Source: QWQI01 sp964608915
Lineage (GTDB): Bacteria > Planctomycetota > Planctomycetia > Isosphaerales > Isosphaeraceae
NCBI GenBank assembly: GCA_964608915.1
Contig: CAZSQA010000008.1
Location: 62,001 to 126,000, forward strand
Length of the DNA: 64,000 bases
Direction: 5' to 3'
Below the pieces are notes generated by a model that was not told the DNA's origin, did not search any database, and saw only the letters and a list, made by a program, of their open reading frames with translations. A program made the translations under genes and the position numbers. Below, in pieces: positions 24,404 through 34,008 of the stretch (position 1 is the first letter of the stretch; every line of letters starts with the position of its first letter).

Positions 24404-27175
24404 TCAATCTTCCGAAGTTTCGGAGGGTTCTTCGGCCGTCTCGTCGTCGATGTCGACAATGTCGTCGGCATCGTCAGGAATGTCGATATCGGTGTCGGCG
24501 CGGTTCGGGTTTTCGGCATCTTCCGCGGCGGCCTTGGCTTCCGCCTCCTCGAGCGCTTCTTCCGGCACCAGGGCCAGCGAACCGACCGAGTCGCCTTCGT
24601 CCAGCCGGATGATGCGGACACCCAGTGTGTTTCGCCCAGTTTCGCGGATCTCCTCGACACGGGTCCGGATCATGATTCCGCCGGAGGTGGTGACCATGAT
24701 TTCGTCGTCGCCGATCACTTTGGCGACGGCGACGACATTGCCGTTCCTGCCGCCGGTCTTGATGTCGATGACGCCCTTGCCGCCACGGGACTGGCTGCGG
24801 TATTCGGTCAGCTTCGTGCGTTTGCCCTGCCCCAATGCGCAGATGGTAAGCAGTTGGGCGTCGTCTTCAGGACCGTCGGCGATGATCATGCCCACGACTT
24901 CGTCGCCTTCGTCCAGGCGAATCCCGCGGACGCCGTAGGCGCCCCGGCCCATCGTACGCACGTCGGATTCGTCGAAGCGTATCGACATGCCCTCACGCGT
25001 GGCCAGGATCACCTGCTGACCCGTGCGGACACGTGCGACGCCGATCAGTTCGTCGCCTTCATCGAGCCCCAGAGCGATGATGCCCCTGCCCAGTGGCCGC
25101 TTGAACGCCGCCAGGCGAGTTTTCTTGACAGTGCCGCGCCGGGTCACCATGAACAGGCTTTCGTCGTCGCGGAAATGCCGCACCGGCACCATACCCGTGA
25201 CACGTTCGCCTTCACCCAGCTGGAGCAAATTCACGAGTGCCCGGCCGCCGCTTGTGCGGGACCCTTCGGGGATGTCATAAACCTTGAGCCAATAGACTTT
25301 TCCGGCTGTGGTGAAGAAAAGCATGTAGTCGTGCGTGAGCGCGACGAACATATGCGCCAGGAAGTCGTCTTCCTTAGTGGAAGTCGCCGAGACTCCGCGG
25401 CCGCCGCGGCCCTGTGCCCGGTACACGGCAGGCGCGATCCGCTTGATGTAGCCGGCGTTGGTCACCGTCACGACCATATACTCTTCGCGAATCAGGGCTT
25501 CCTTGTCGTAGTCGCCCACTTCGATGTCTGAGATCGTGCTGCGACGGGAGTCGGCGTATTTATCCTTGAGGTCTTCGAGATCCTTGCGGATCAGGGCGAG
25601 AATTTCGGACTCGTCAGCCAGGATGGCTTCGAGCTTTCCGATGTCTTCACGCAGCGACTTGTACTCGGCCGAAAGCTTGTCGGCTTCCAGGCCTGTGAGC
25701 CGCTGAAGCTGCATGACCAGGATCGCGTCAGCCTGCTGACGGGTCAGCGGGCCCGTCGGGCGGGCTTCGGGATCGTCCAGAGCACGCTGGAGAATGTCGG
25801 CCGAAACCTGCACTTCCATCAAGCGCCTGCGTGCCGTGTCAGGATCACGGCTGGAGCGAATAATGGCGATGATTTCGTCGATGTAATTCAGCGCGATGAG
25901 CAGCCCTTCGACGATATGGGCCCGTTGCCGCGCCTGCTTGAGCAGGAAGCTCGTCCGCCGGCGTATTACGACCTGGCGGTGCTCGATGAACAGCCGCAGC
26001 ATCTCTTTGATCGGCAACAGCTTCGGCCTGCCGTCGACGAGCGCCAGATTGATGATCGAAAAACTGTCCTGGAGCGGCGAAAATTTGAAGAGCTGGTTGA
26101 GAATGACCTGAGTGTTCTCGCCCTTCTTGATCTTCACGACGATCCGCACGGGCTGCTTGCGGTCCGATTCGTCGACGATGTCCGACACGCCCGTGATCCG
26201 GCCTGTATTGACCAGCTCAGCCAGTTTTTTGAGCAGCGGCTCTTTCGTCTGCTGATACGGAATTTCGGTGAAGACGAGGTGCTCGCGTCCGTCCCTCTGC
26301 ACTTCGATGGCGTGCCGGGCCTGAATCACGACGCGCCCGCGGCCTGTCATGTAAGCCTGTTTGATCCCCAGCCGACCGCAAAGGATGCCGCCGGTCGGAA
26401 AGTCCGGAGCCGGAAGCTTCTCCATGATTTCGTCGAGCGTGATGCGGGGGTTATCGATCATCCCGATCAGGGCATCGCACACTTCGCCCAGATTGTGCGG
26501 CGGAATGTTCGTGGCCATGCCCACGGCGATACCGCCCGAGCCGTTGACGAGCAGATTCGGGAACTTCGCCGGCAGAACGCGGGGCTCCTGATACTTTTCG
26601 TCGTAATTCGGCTGAAAGTCGACGGTGTCTTCCTTGATGTCCTGCAGCATTTCCGCGGCGACCGGCGAGAGCTTGGCCTCGGTATAACGCATGGCCGCCG
26701 GCGGCAGGCCGTGGATCGAGCCGAAGTTCCCCTGCCCCGTGATCAGCGGCGCCCGCATGTTCCACCACTGAGCCATCCGGGCCAATGTCGGATAGATCGA
26801 GTTATCGCCGTGCGGGTGGTACCGCTTCATCGTCTCGCCGACGATCCCGGCGCATTTGCTGGTCGACGAGCCTGGTGTCAGGCCGAGGTCGAGCATCGCC
26901 GTAAGGATCCGCCGTTGCGAGGGCTTCAGGCCATCACGCACGTCGGGCAGCGCCCGGCTGACGATGACGGACATCGCATACGTGAGATAACTTTCCTTCA
27001 GCTCGTCTTCGATGTTCAGAGGCGTGGCCTGCAGAATCGGGGCCGCGGGCAGGCCTCGATCGTCGCTCCTGGCTTTCGTTTTCGGAGCCGGCTTTTCCTG
27101 ATCCTGCTTTTCGTTTTCGGGGCCGTTCGCGTTCGGATCTTTCCCGTCGTTACGTTCCAATTCGTCGTCGCTCAC
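24404..27175 (-). CDS. gyrA: DNA gyrase subunit A
   Basis: The 923-residue subunit breaks and rejoins DNA. The catalytic Tyr is Tyr164 (AMRYTEAKLSP). The C-terminal beta-pinwheel domain (about 560-870) contains a GyrA-box-like QSRGGKG and a related AQGRGGRG. The first 45 residues are a polar extension and the last ~50 form an acidic tail. At the positions matching E. coli Ser83 and Asp87 it has Asn125 and Pro129 (HPHGDNSIYPT). No gyrB is adjacent. A good promoter lies at 27268-27296. Confidence 0.95.
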   Translation of the reverse strand: MSDDELERNDGKDPNANGPENEKQDQEKPAPKTKARSDDRGLPAAPILQATPLNIEDELKESYLTYAMSVIVSRALPDVRDGLKPSQRRILTAMLDLGLTPGSSTSKCAGIVGETMKRYHPHGDNSIYPTLARMAQWWNMRAPLITGQGNFGSIHGLPPAAMRYTEAKLSPVAAEMLQDIKEDTVDFQPNYDEKYQEPRVLPAKFPNLLVNGSGGIAVGMATNIPPHNLGEVCDALIGMIDNPRITLDEIMEKLPAPDFPTGGILCGRLGIKQAYMTGRGRVVIQARHAIEVQRDGREHLVFTEIPYQQTKEPLLKKLAELVNTGRITGVSDIVDESDRKQPVRIVVKIKKGENTQVILNQLFKFSPLQDSFSIINLALVDGRPKLLPIKEMLRLFIEHRQVVIRRRTSFLLKQARQRAHIVEGLLIALNYIDEIIAIIRSSRDPDTARRRLMEVQVSADILQRALDDPEARPTGPLTRQQADAILVMQLQRLTGLEADKLSAEYKSLREDIGKLEAILADESEILALIRKDLEDLKDKYADSRRSTISDIEVGDYDKEALIREEYMVVTVTNAGYIKRIAPAVYRAQGRGGRGVSATSTKEDDFLAHMFVALTHDYMLFFTTAGKVYWLKVYDIPEGSRTSGGRALVNLLQLGEGERVTGMVPVRHFRDDESLFMVTRRGTVKKTRLAAFKRPLGRGIIALGLDEGDELIGVARVRTGQQVILATREGMSIRFDESDVRTMGRGAYGVRGIRLDEGDEVVGMIIADGPEDDAQLLTICALGQGKRTKLTEYRSQSRGGKGVIDIKTGGRNGNVVAVAKVIGDDEIMVTTSGGIMIRTRVEEIRETGRNTLGVRIIRLDEGDSVGSLALVPEEALEEAEAKAAAEDAENPNRADTDIDIPDDADDIVDIDDETAEEPSETSED

Positions 27176-27267
27176 GGTGGAAAATTCCCTGAAGTTCGGA
27201 AAGCGTCAGAATCATCGGCATGGACGAGCGCCCGATGGCCGGAATCCCGCTTTTCGTCGGATGGCGT

Positions 27268-27296
27268 ATTTTATCGAATATCGGTCGTGCGCACAA
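27268..27296 (-). promoter_or_regulatory. Predicted sigma-70-type promoter for gyrA
   Basis: On the minus strand TTGTGC (27296-27291) and TAAAAT (27273-27268) are 17 bases apart, about 90 bases before the gyrA start. A 7-base inverted repeat GTTCGGA/TCCGAAC (27298-27316) lies just upstream of the -35 box. Confidence 0.6.
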
Positions 27297-27406
27297 TGTT
27301 CGGAACACGTCCGAACCCTGCGTCATCACGGATTTATCGAACTTCGCCCGGTCTCTGTTCGGAATCCGGCGAATTTCATACGGTTCGGACGTTCGAAGAA
27401 CCGCGA

Positions 27407-29551
27407 TCACGTGCCCAGAATCGCCTCCAGCAGCGAATCGGGCGCGGCCGAATACTGCAGCGGCTCCATCGAATAGCTCGCCCGCCCCTGGCTCAGGGAC
27501 CGGACGGCCGTCGAATAGCCGAACATCTTCTCCAGCGGTGCCTCGGCCTCGATCACCTGCAGCCGACCACGCTGATTCGTGCCTGTGATGATCGCACGCC
27601 GGGCCGTCAGGTCGGCCGTGATGTTGCCCAGGCTTTCGTCCGGCGTGACCACTTCCAGCTTCATGATCGGTTCCAGCAGAACCGGCCCGGCCTCTTCGAG
27701 GGCTTTGGTCATGGCGTCCGCGGCGGCGAAGCGGAAGGCGACGTCGTTCGATGCGTCGTCATCGTACGAACCGTCCACCAGCGTGATCTTCAGGTCGACC
27801 AGCGGATAGCCCGTTTTGCCTCCCGACTTGGCCTCTTCCCGCAGGGTCTGCTCGATGACGGGAACGAACTCGGCCGGAATGTCACCCGCCTTGCACTTGT
27901 TGACGAACTTGACGACCGGTGCCCCCTTGGGCTGAGCCTCCGGCTCGAGGTCGATCGTCACCTTGGCGAACAGCTCCTGATTGCCCGTCACGCGCTGGCA
28001 CACGCCGGTGACACGTTTGACGGCTTTCTTGATCGTCTCGCGATAGCTCACACGCGGCCGGCCGACGTGCACCTTCATGTTGAAGTCGCGTGTCATCCTG
28101 TGCTTGAGAATCTCCAGGTGCAGCTCACCCATGCCCGATATGATCGTCTGGCCAGTCTCTTCGTTCACTTTATAAGTGAAAGTCGGGTCTTCACGCGCCA
28201 GGGCCGCCAGCGTATCGGCCAGCTTGCCCTTATCGGCCGAACTGACCGGCTCGATCGACATGCTCATGACCGTCTCTGGGAATTCGATCTGCTCCAGCAG
28301 AATCGGGTGCGGCGCATCGCAGAGCGTGTCACCGGTTCGTGCCTCTTTCAGGCCGACGACTCCGACGATATCGCCGGCCGAGGCCTCGTCGATCTTGATG
28401 CGCTCGTCTGCCGCGATGTGGTAAAGCCTTGAACAGACTTCCTTTTTGTCGCGCGCCGGGTTCATGGGCCGATCACCGGCCTTGAGCACGCCTGAATAGA
28501 TCCGGACGAACGACAAATCGCCGTGCTGGTCGCTCGTGATCTTGAAGACCAGGCCGCAGAACGGCTCATCGGCCTTCGGCTTGCGCGTCAGCTCGGTTCC
28601 CTTTTTCGGATGCAGGCCGACGACGGGCGGCTTGTCGAGTGGGCTGGGCAGATACTGCAGAACGGCATCGAGCAGTCGCTGCACACCGACGTACTTGAAG
28701 CTCGATCCGCACAAGACAGGCTGGATGCGTGCTGCCAGAGTCGCACGCCTGAGCGCCGCGTGGATCATCTCTTCCGTCAGCTCGGCCCCTTCCAGATGGG
28801 CCATATAATTATCGGTGAATTCCTCATCGGCTTCGGAGAGCGAATTGAGCAGCCGCTCACGCCACAGGTCCGCTTCGGCGACCATCTCTTCGGGTATCGG
28901 CGTCTCGGTCACCTTGTCGCCCATGTCGTCGGCATGCGAATAAAAGGCCCGCATGCGGATCAGGTCGATCAGGCCGCGAAATTCGCCGATGCTGCCTTCG
29001 GGGCCAGCCCCGATCGGCATGACGATAGGCACGGGGTTCGATTCGAGCCGCTCGCGGATTTCTTCGAAGACGCGGTCATACTCGGCCCCGATTCGGTCCA
29101 TCTTGTTGATGAAGCAGATACGGGGCACGCCGTACTTCGTCGCCTGCCGCCAGACCGTTTCGCTCTGTGCCTCGACACCTTCGACGGCTGAAAAGACGAC
29201 GACGGCGCCGTCCAGAACCCGAAGGCTCCGCTCGACTTCCGCCGTGAAATCGACGTGCCCGGGCGTGTCGATGATATTGACGGTGTAATCTTTCCACTTG
29301 CACGTGATCGCCGCCGCGATGATCGTGATGCCACGCTCGCGCTCTTCCGGCAGATAGTCGGTCGTCGTGCTGCCACGGTCCACGTCGCCCATTTTATGGA
29401 TGGTGCGGGTGTAGTAAAGGATCCGTTCGGTCGTCGTCGTTTTACCCGCGTCGATGTGGGCGATGATGCCGATGTTGCGAATCGCGGAAAGACCGGCCGG
29501 AGCAGGTGCGACGATCGAGTGATAAGTACCGGTGCTGTCGTCGGATTCCAT
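27407..29551 (-). CDS. fusA: Translation elongation factor G family GTPase
   Basis: The 714-residue GTPase catalyses ribosomal translocation or a related step. G motifs are AHIDAGKTTTT (31-41), DTPGHVDF and NKMDR, followed by domains II to V typical of EF-G. The switch region reads DYLPEERERGITI, nearer to EF-G2/mitochondrial EFG2-type paralogs than to canonical bacterial EF-G, so it may be an EF-G paralog rather than the only copy. It is not linked to the rpsL-rpsG pair at 58 kb. Confidence 0.9.
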   Translation of the reverse strand: MESDDSTGTYHSIVAPAPAGLSAIRNIGIIAHIDAGKTTTTERILYYTRTIHKMGDVDRGSTTTDYLPEERERGITIIAAAITCKWKDYTVNIIDTPGHVDFTAEVERSLRVLDGAVVVFSAVEGVEAQSETVWRQATKYGVPRICFINKMDRIGAEYDRVFEEIRERLESNPVPIVMPIGAGPEGSIGEFRGLIDLIRMRAFYSHADDMGDKVTETPIPEEMVAEADLWRERLLNSLSEADEEFTDNYMAHLEGAELTEEMIHAALRRATLAARIQPVLCGSSFKYVGVQRLLDAVLQYLPSPLDKPPVVGLHPKKGTELTRKPKADEPFCGLVFKITSDQHGDLSFVRIYSGVLKAGDRPMNPARDKKEVCSRLYHIAADERIKIDEASAGDIVGVVGLKEARTGDTLCDAPHPILLEQIEFPETVMSMSIEPVSSADKGKLADTLAALAREDPTFTYKVNEETGQTIISGMGELHLEILKHRMTRDFNMKVHVGRPRVSYRETIKKAVKRVTGVCQRVTGNQELFAKVTIDLEPEAQPKGAPVVKFVNKCKAGDIPAEFVPVIEQTLREEAKSGGKTGYPLVDLKITLVDGSYDDDASNDVAFRFAAADAMTKALEEAGPVLLEPIMKLEVVTPDESLGNITADLTARRAIITGTNQRGRLQVIEAEAPLEKMFGYSTAVRSLSQGRASYSMEPLQYSAAPDSLLEAILGT

Positions 29552-29633
29552 GGCAGAAAGTCGCTCGGCTCAAGGGCGGAACCGGCGGTCGAAACCGCGG
29601 ATTCCCGTGTTCGCATCCTGAATTCTGTGGCTC

Positions 29634-29663
29634 ATGATATCCGCAAGCGGCTGGCTCAGGCAA
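29634..29663 (-). promoter_or_regulatory. Predicted sigma-70-type promoter for the EF-G gene
   Basis: On the minus strand TTGCCT (29663-29658) and TATCAT (29639-29634) are 18 bases apart, about 85 bases before the EF-G start codon. Confidence 0.5.
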
Positions 29664-29707
29664 TCGGCAGCGGAATGTGCTGACCCTGAGTGCGACCGCA
29701 GGCCGGA

Positions 29708-31108
29708 TCAGGCGATCCAGTCATGCACGACTCGGCCGTGAATGTCTGTCAGGCGGAAGTCGCGGCCAGCATAGCGATACGTCAACTTTTCGTGATCGAT
29801 CCCAAGCAGATGCAGCATCGTCGCATGCAGGTCGTGCACGTGCACCGGCTTCTCCTGGGCGGCGAAACCGAATTCGTCGGTCGCGCCGTAAGCCTGTCCG
29901 CCTTTCACGCCACCACCAGCCAGCCAGACCGAAAAACCGTAATGATTGTGATCACGACCGTTGAGAGCTGGCAGTTCGGCCACGGGCGTCCGCCCGAACT
30001 CACCACCCCAGAGCACCAGCGTTTCCGAAAGCAAACCTCGCTGATCGAGGTCGAGCAGAAACGCCGCGATCGGCCCATCCCATTGATTCGAGAGGTCGCG
30101 ATGCTGCTTTTCCAAATTGTCGTGATTGTCCCAGGGCTGGCCCGCCCCTGACCATACCTGGACGAAACGGACGCCCCGTTCGATCATCCGGCGCGTCATC
30201 AACAACTGCCGTCCGATCGTCGTGTCGCCGTAAAGTTCACGCAGCCAGGCAGGTTCATGTGATAGATCGAAAACCTCCGCCGCTTCCGACTGCATTCGAT
30301 AAGCCAGCTCGAATGACTGAATTCGGGCTTCCAACAGGGCGTCATCCCCCAGCCCCTCGCGATGCCGGCGATTCCACTTCTGCAGCAGGTCGAGCTGCTT
30401 GCGCTGCTCCTCGGGCCCAAGCTTCCCGTTGCGGAGATTCTCCACAAGCTTTTCAGGGTCCTTGAGTTCCGTATTCAAATACGTGCCCTGGTATGCCCCT
30501 GGGAGGAACGCCGATCGCCAGTTCTGGGCGGCGACGATCGGATACCCGCCAGGGCACATTGCCACGAAACCCGGAAGATTCTGATTCTCGGTGCCCAGTC
30601 CATACGTCGCCCAGGAACCGAAGCTCGGTCGCGGCAGGCGGGAATCGCCGCAATTCATCAGCATCAGCGAAGGTTCGTGGTTGGGAACGTCCGCATGGAT
30701 CGACCGGATCACGCAAAGTTTGTCGGCATGCCACGATGCCGTTCTCTTGAACAGATCGCTGACCTCCAGGCCCGATTCCCCGTACTTCGCGAACGAAAAC
30801 GGCGAACGCATCGCCGCACCGGTTTTGCGCTCCGTACGCAAGTTGCTGGTGGGCAGTGGCTTGCCGTGATATTTGTCGAGCAGCGGTTTCGGGTCGAAGG
30901 TGTCGACGTGCGACGGCCCGCCATTCATGAACAGGTGGACGACGTGCTTCGCCCGGGCCGGAAAATGGGGCGGCTTCGGCGCCAGCGGGTTTACGGCCCT
31001 GGAGCCAGACGGCGATTCGGCCGCCTCCAGCGCCGCCATCGCCAGCATGGGCATACCCATGCCGGTGCGCCTCAGCAGGTCTCTTCGTGAGAGGTTAGGC
31101 ACGTTCAT
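29708..31108 (-). CDS. DUF1501 secreted protein (sulfatase/alkaline-phosphatase-like)
   Basis: The 466-residue protein begins with a twin-arginine-type signal (LSRRDLLRRTGMGMPMLAMAAL), followed by VVHLFMNGGPSHVDTFDPKP and later WGGEFGRTP and GRDHNHYGFSVWLAGGG, the signatures of the DUF1501 family. The fold is related to sulfatases, but the substrate is unknown. ATG 31108 is chosen because it exposes the signal; the frame is open further upstream into the cytochrome gene. It follows that gene by only 8 bases, so the two are almost certainly co-translated. Confidence 0.92.
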   Translation of the reverse strand: MNVPNLSRRDLLRRTGMGMPMLAMAALEAAESPSGSRAVNPLAPKPPHFPARAKHVVHLFMNGGPSHVDTFDPKPLLDKYHGKPLPTSNLRTERKTGAAMRSPFSFAKYGESGLEVSDLFKRTASWHADKLCVIRSIHADVPNHEPSLMLMNCGDSRLPRPSFGSWATYGLGTENQNLPGFVAMCPGGYPIVAAQNWRSAFLPGAYQGTYLNTELKDPEKLVENLRNGKLGPEEQRKQLDLLQKWNRRHREGLGDDALLEARIQSFELAYRMQSEAAEVFDLSHEPAWLRELYGDTTIGRQLLMTRRMIERGVRFVQVWSGAGQPWDNHDNLEKQHRDLSNQWDGPIAAFLLDLDQRGLLSETLVLWGGEFGRTPVAELPALNGRDHNHYGFSVWLAGGGVKGGQAYGATDEFGFAAQEKPVHVHDLHATMLHLLGIDHEKLTYRYAGRDFRLTDIHGRVVHDWIA

Positions 31109-31116
31109 GATCGATT

Positions 31117-33909
31117 TCAGTCGGTGAAGTGGAATTCGTTGGACATCAGGAACAGTTGCGCCAGCGCGATCAGACGTTCCCGTCCGTCGCCCGGCATCGT
31201 GTTCAGGAAGTTTCCGATATCGGAACGTTCCGATTCGGAAGGAGATCTCTGCCATACGAACCTGGCCATTCGGGCCGCGATTGCGGTGTCGTCGCCCGGC
31301 CCCTGACTCGTGGCCCGATTCACGAGCCCCTCGGCACACACTCGCAAAAGCGGGTGATTCATCAGGAAAAGCGCTTGCCCGGGCGTCGTCGTCGAGGCCC
31401 TCTCAACCGCCAGGGCATTCGCTTCCGGAAAATCGAACGTACGAAGCTGTTCCGGCAAGTTCAGACGGTCGATGCGGCCAAAAATGGCGCGCCGTCGAAA
31501 CGACGCATCGGTCGCTGAGCCTGCCGATGGCCCGCCGGAGGTGAGGTCGATCAACCCCGAGACGTACAAGGCCGAGTCACGCATCGTCTCATAATCGTTA
31601 CGCCGGACCGGATACCAGGCCAGATATTGGGCTCGCGGGTCTTTCGCCAGCGATTCGGCGGCTTCGGGTGGCAACGTCGAGCGGCGAAAAGCCTGACTGC
31701 GCATGATACGCCGGATCAGCCGCTTGGTCGACCAGCCGGAGTTCATGAAATCCATCGCCAGGGCATCGAGCAGCTCCGGATGGCTCGGCGGTTCGCCACG
31801 GACGCCAAAATCGCCGGGCGTGGCCACGAGGCCCCGACCGAACAGAATGTGCCAGACACGATTGACGTAAACTCTTGCCGTCAATGGGTTCGCGGGATTC
31901 GATACGGCTTCCGCGATTTGCAGGCGGCCGCTCTGCCCCGGCGGCACCTCGATTTTCGGCAACGTGCCGTCGAACATCGCCAGAAACCGCCGCTGAACTT
32001 CCTTGCCCTCATTTTGCGGATTGCCACGTACGAACACCCGCGTTTCCACGGGCGTCGCCCGGTCGGTCAGGATCTGGGCCCTCACCGGCGCCCCTTTCGC
32101 TCGCCTGGCTTTTTCGAATGCGTCGATGCGTTTTTTTAGCTCAGCCTGAGACGCCCGATCCGGCAGCAGAGTCAAATCTCCCATCGGATTGCGAACGACA
32201 CGAACCGGCGAATCCGGACCTTCGAGAACCTGTCGCAATTCCTCGACGAAAGGGTCGTCGTGACGAAGGGGTTCGCCGACGCCTGTTGCCGAAGCGCGGT
32301 CCCGGAATTCCCTCCAGACGAAGAAGGCCTTGCGCATGGCCTCGCCATAGGCCTGGGCCAGTTCGGCCAGGTTCGCCGGACTGCGGTCGCCGATCGCGGC
32401 TTTGAGGATGGGATTGGTCTCTTTGCCCAGGAACTTCGCCAGCGTTTGAGTGAATTCCGTCTCGGCGGCATCGGAACAAGCGTTCCAGAGTCGCATGACC
32501 CGTATCGATTTTTTGCGGGATTGATCGAGGTATGCCCGCCACTGCGTGATCAGTGCCGGATTCAGGTCGTCGCCGTCGGCGATCAGCATGAAGTCGTCGG
32601 TCTTCGGTGCTCGGCGCGAATTCTCGGCCGCGATCAGGTAATCGCCGGCTCGCCGACGGGCTTTCTCAACCAGTTCGTCATATTTCGATGCCACGAAATT
32701 CCGCAGGTTCGCCTGAGAATCTGCGATCTCTCTGGCGATCTTGAGGGAGGCTTCATCCGTTCCGGCTGGCTCGAGTTCCGGGGGCAGAAGCGGCTCGATC
32801 GAATTCGCGAAAATGCCGTAAAGTGCGTAATAGTCCTCGCTCGAAATGGGGTCGAATTTGTGATCGTGGCATCGCGCACATGTGACGCTCAGCCCCAGCA
32901 GCGGTCGGGTGACGACATCGATCCGGTCGTCGATGATGTCGTGCGTGTTGTTGATGTAGCGGTTACCCAGCGTCAGAAAGCCAAGCGCCGCCAGATTCTC
33001 ACGGGCATCGGTCTCGCCCGCAAGCCGGTCCGCCGCGATCTGCTCCCTGACGAACCGGTCATAGGGCTTGTCCTCGGAAAACGACCGAATCACGTAATCG
33101 CGATAGGTGTATGACCACGGAAAGTCGTTCTCTTCGAAGAACACATAACCCTTTGTGTCGGAATAGCGTGCCAGGTCAAGCCAGTGCCGTGCCAGGCGCT
33201 CGCCGAATCGTGGCGAAGTCAGCAGGCGCGAGATCAGCCGATCGAAGGCAGCATCGTCCGATTCGGTGTCCGCGACGAACTGATCCGCCTCTTCCGGAGT
33301 CGGCGGCAGACCATGCAGTGTCAGAGTCGCCCTTCGAACGATACTCAAGCGATTCGCGGCAGGAGCTGGATTGAGCCCCTGTCTGAGCATTTCCCGGTCG
33401 ATCCAGTGGTCGATCATCGCCGGGTCATCCATGGCGAAATTTTCTACAGGCTTTCGCAAAGGCCGAAATGCCCAGTGATCGGTCAGAACCGCTTTCGCAC
33501 CGGTTCCGGCCGGTGGACGAGCCGCGCCCGGGAAGGCGAGGCCCGAGGCGATCCATTGGCGGAAGTCGTCGATCGTGCGCTGATCAAGCCGCTTTCCCTT
33601 CGGCGGCATTTTCATGCCTTCGCGATGTTCGATCGCGGCCAGTATCAGGCTGTTTTCAGGTTCACCAGGCACGGCCGCCGGGCCCTGTTCGCCGCCCTTC
33701 AGAAGCGATTCGCGCGTCAGCAGGCTCAGGCCCGATTCAGGATCTTCCGACCCATGGCAGCCCTGACATTCCTTGACGAGAACAGGGCGAATGCGACCTT
33801 CGAAAAAGTCGGCGGCTTCGTCAGCCCCGGCGATCGAATCGCCGCCGGTAACGACAGTCGTAATCACGAGGACGAAGGCGATCAGGTGGGAGAGACGAGC
33901 GAATCGCAT
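31117..33909 (-). CDS. PSD1 / planctomycete cytochrome c domain protein (DUF1549, DUF1553)
   Basis: The 930-residue protein has a signal sequence (about 1-29), a cytochrome c domain with haem motif CQGCH (48-52) and a likely axial Met in EGMKMPPKGKRLD, then DUF1549 (about 150-360) and DUF1553 (about 640-900). This architecture is almost confined to planctomycetes and relatives. It probably acts outside the cytoplasm in electron transfer linked to the paired DUF1501 protein; the substrate is unknown. It lies 99 bases downstream of the cyclase-repeat gene and is followed by DUF1501 after 8 bases. Confidence 0.93.
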   Translation of the reverse strand: MRFARLSHLIAFVLVITTVVTGGDSIAGADEAADFFEGRIRPVLVKECQGCHGSEDPESGLSLLTRESLLKGGEQGPAAVPGEPENSLILAAIEHREGMKMPPKGKRLDQRTIDDFRQWIASGLAFPGAARPPAGTGAKAVLTDHWAFRPLRKPVENFAMDDPAMIDHWIDREMLRQGLNPAPAANRLSIVRRATLTLHGLPPTPEEADQFVADTESDDAAFDRLISRLLTSPRFGERLARHWLDLARYSDTKGYVFFEENDFPWSYTYRDYVIRSFSEDKPYDRFVREQIAADRLAGETDARENLAALGFLTLGNRYINNTHDIIDDRIDVVTRPLLGLSVTCARCHDHKFDPISSEDYYALYGIFANSIEPLLPPELEPAGTDEASLKIAREIADSQANLRNFVASKYDELVEKARRRAGDYLIAAENSRRAPKTDDFMLIADGDDLNPALITQWRAYLDQSRKKSIRVMRLWNACSDAAETEFTQTLAKFLGKETNPILKAAIGDRSPANLAELAQAYGEAMRKAFFVWREFRDRASATGVGEPLRHDDPFVEELRQVLEGPDSPVRVVRNPMGDLTLLPDRASQAELKKRIDAFEKARRAKGAPVRAQILTDRATPVETRVFVRGNPQNEGKEVQRRFLAMFDGTLPKIEVPPGQSGRLQIAEAVSNPANPLTARVYVNRVWHILFGRGLVATPGDFGVRGEPPSHPELLDALAMDFMNSGWSTKRLIRRIMRSQAFRRSTLPPEAAESLAKDPRAQYLAWYPVRRNDYETMRDSALYVSGLIDLTSGGPSAGSATDASFRRRAIFGRIDRLNLPEQLRTFDFPEANALAVERASTTTPGQALFLMNHPLLRVCAEGLVNRATSQGPGDDTAIAARMARFVWQRSPSESERSDIGNFLNTMPGDGRERLIALAQLFLMSNEFHFTD

Positions 33910-34008
33910 GACGGGATCCGGAGGTTATACAGGAGTGCCGCTGAGCCCTCTCGGCGGCAGGCCGAACCGGTAGCCGGCCCGCCGCTCGAGGTATCGGATC
34001 GAGAACCG

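Noticed and set aside
25916..28432. An 838-codon open frame on the plus strand across gyrA and the EF-G gene
   Set aside because: It is antisense to two certain genes. Long antisense frames are expected in GC-rich coding DNA, and the translation has no domain.
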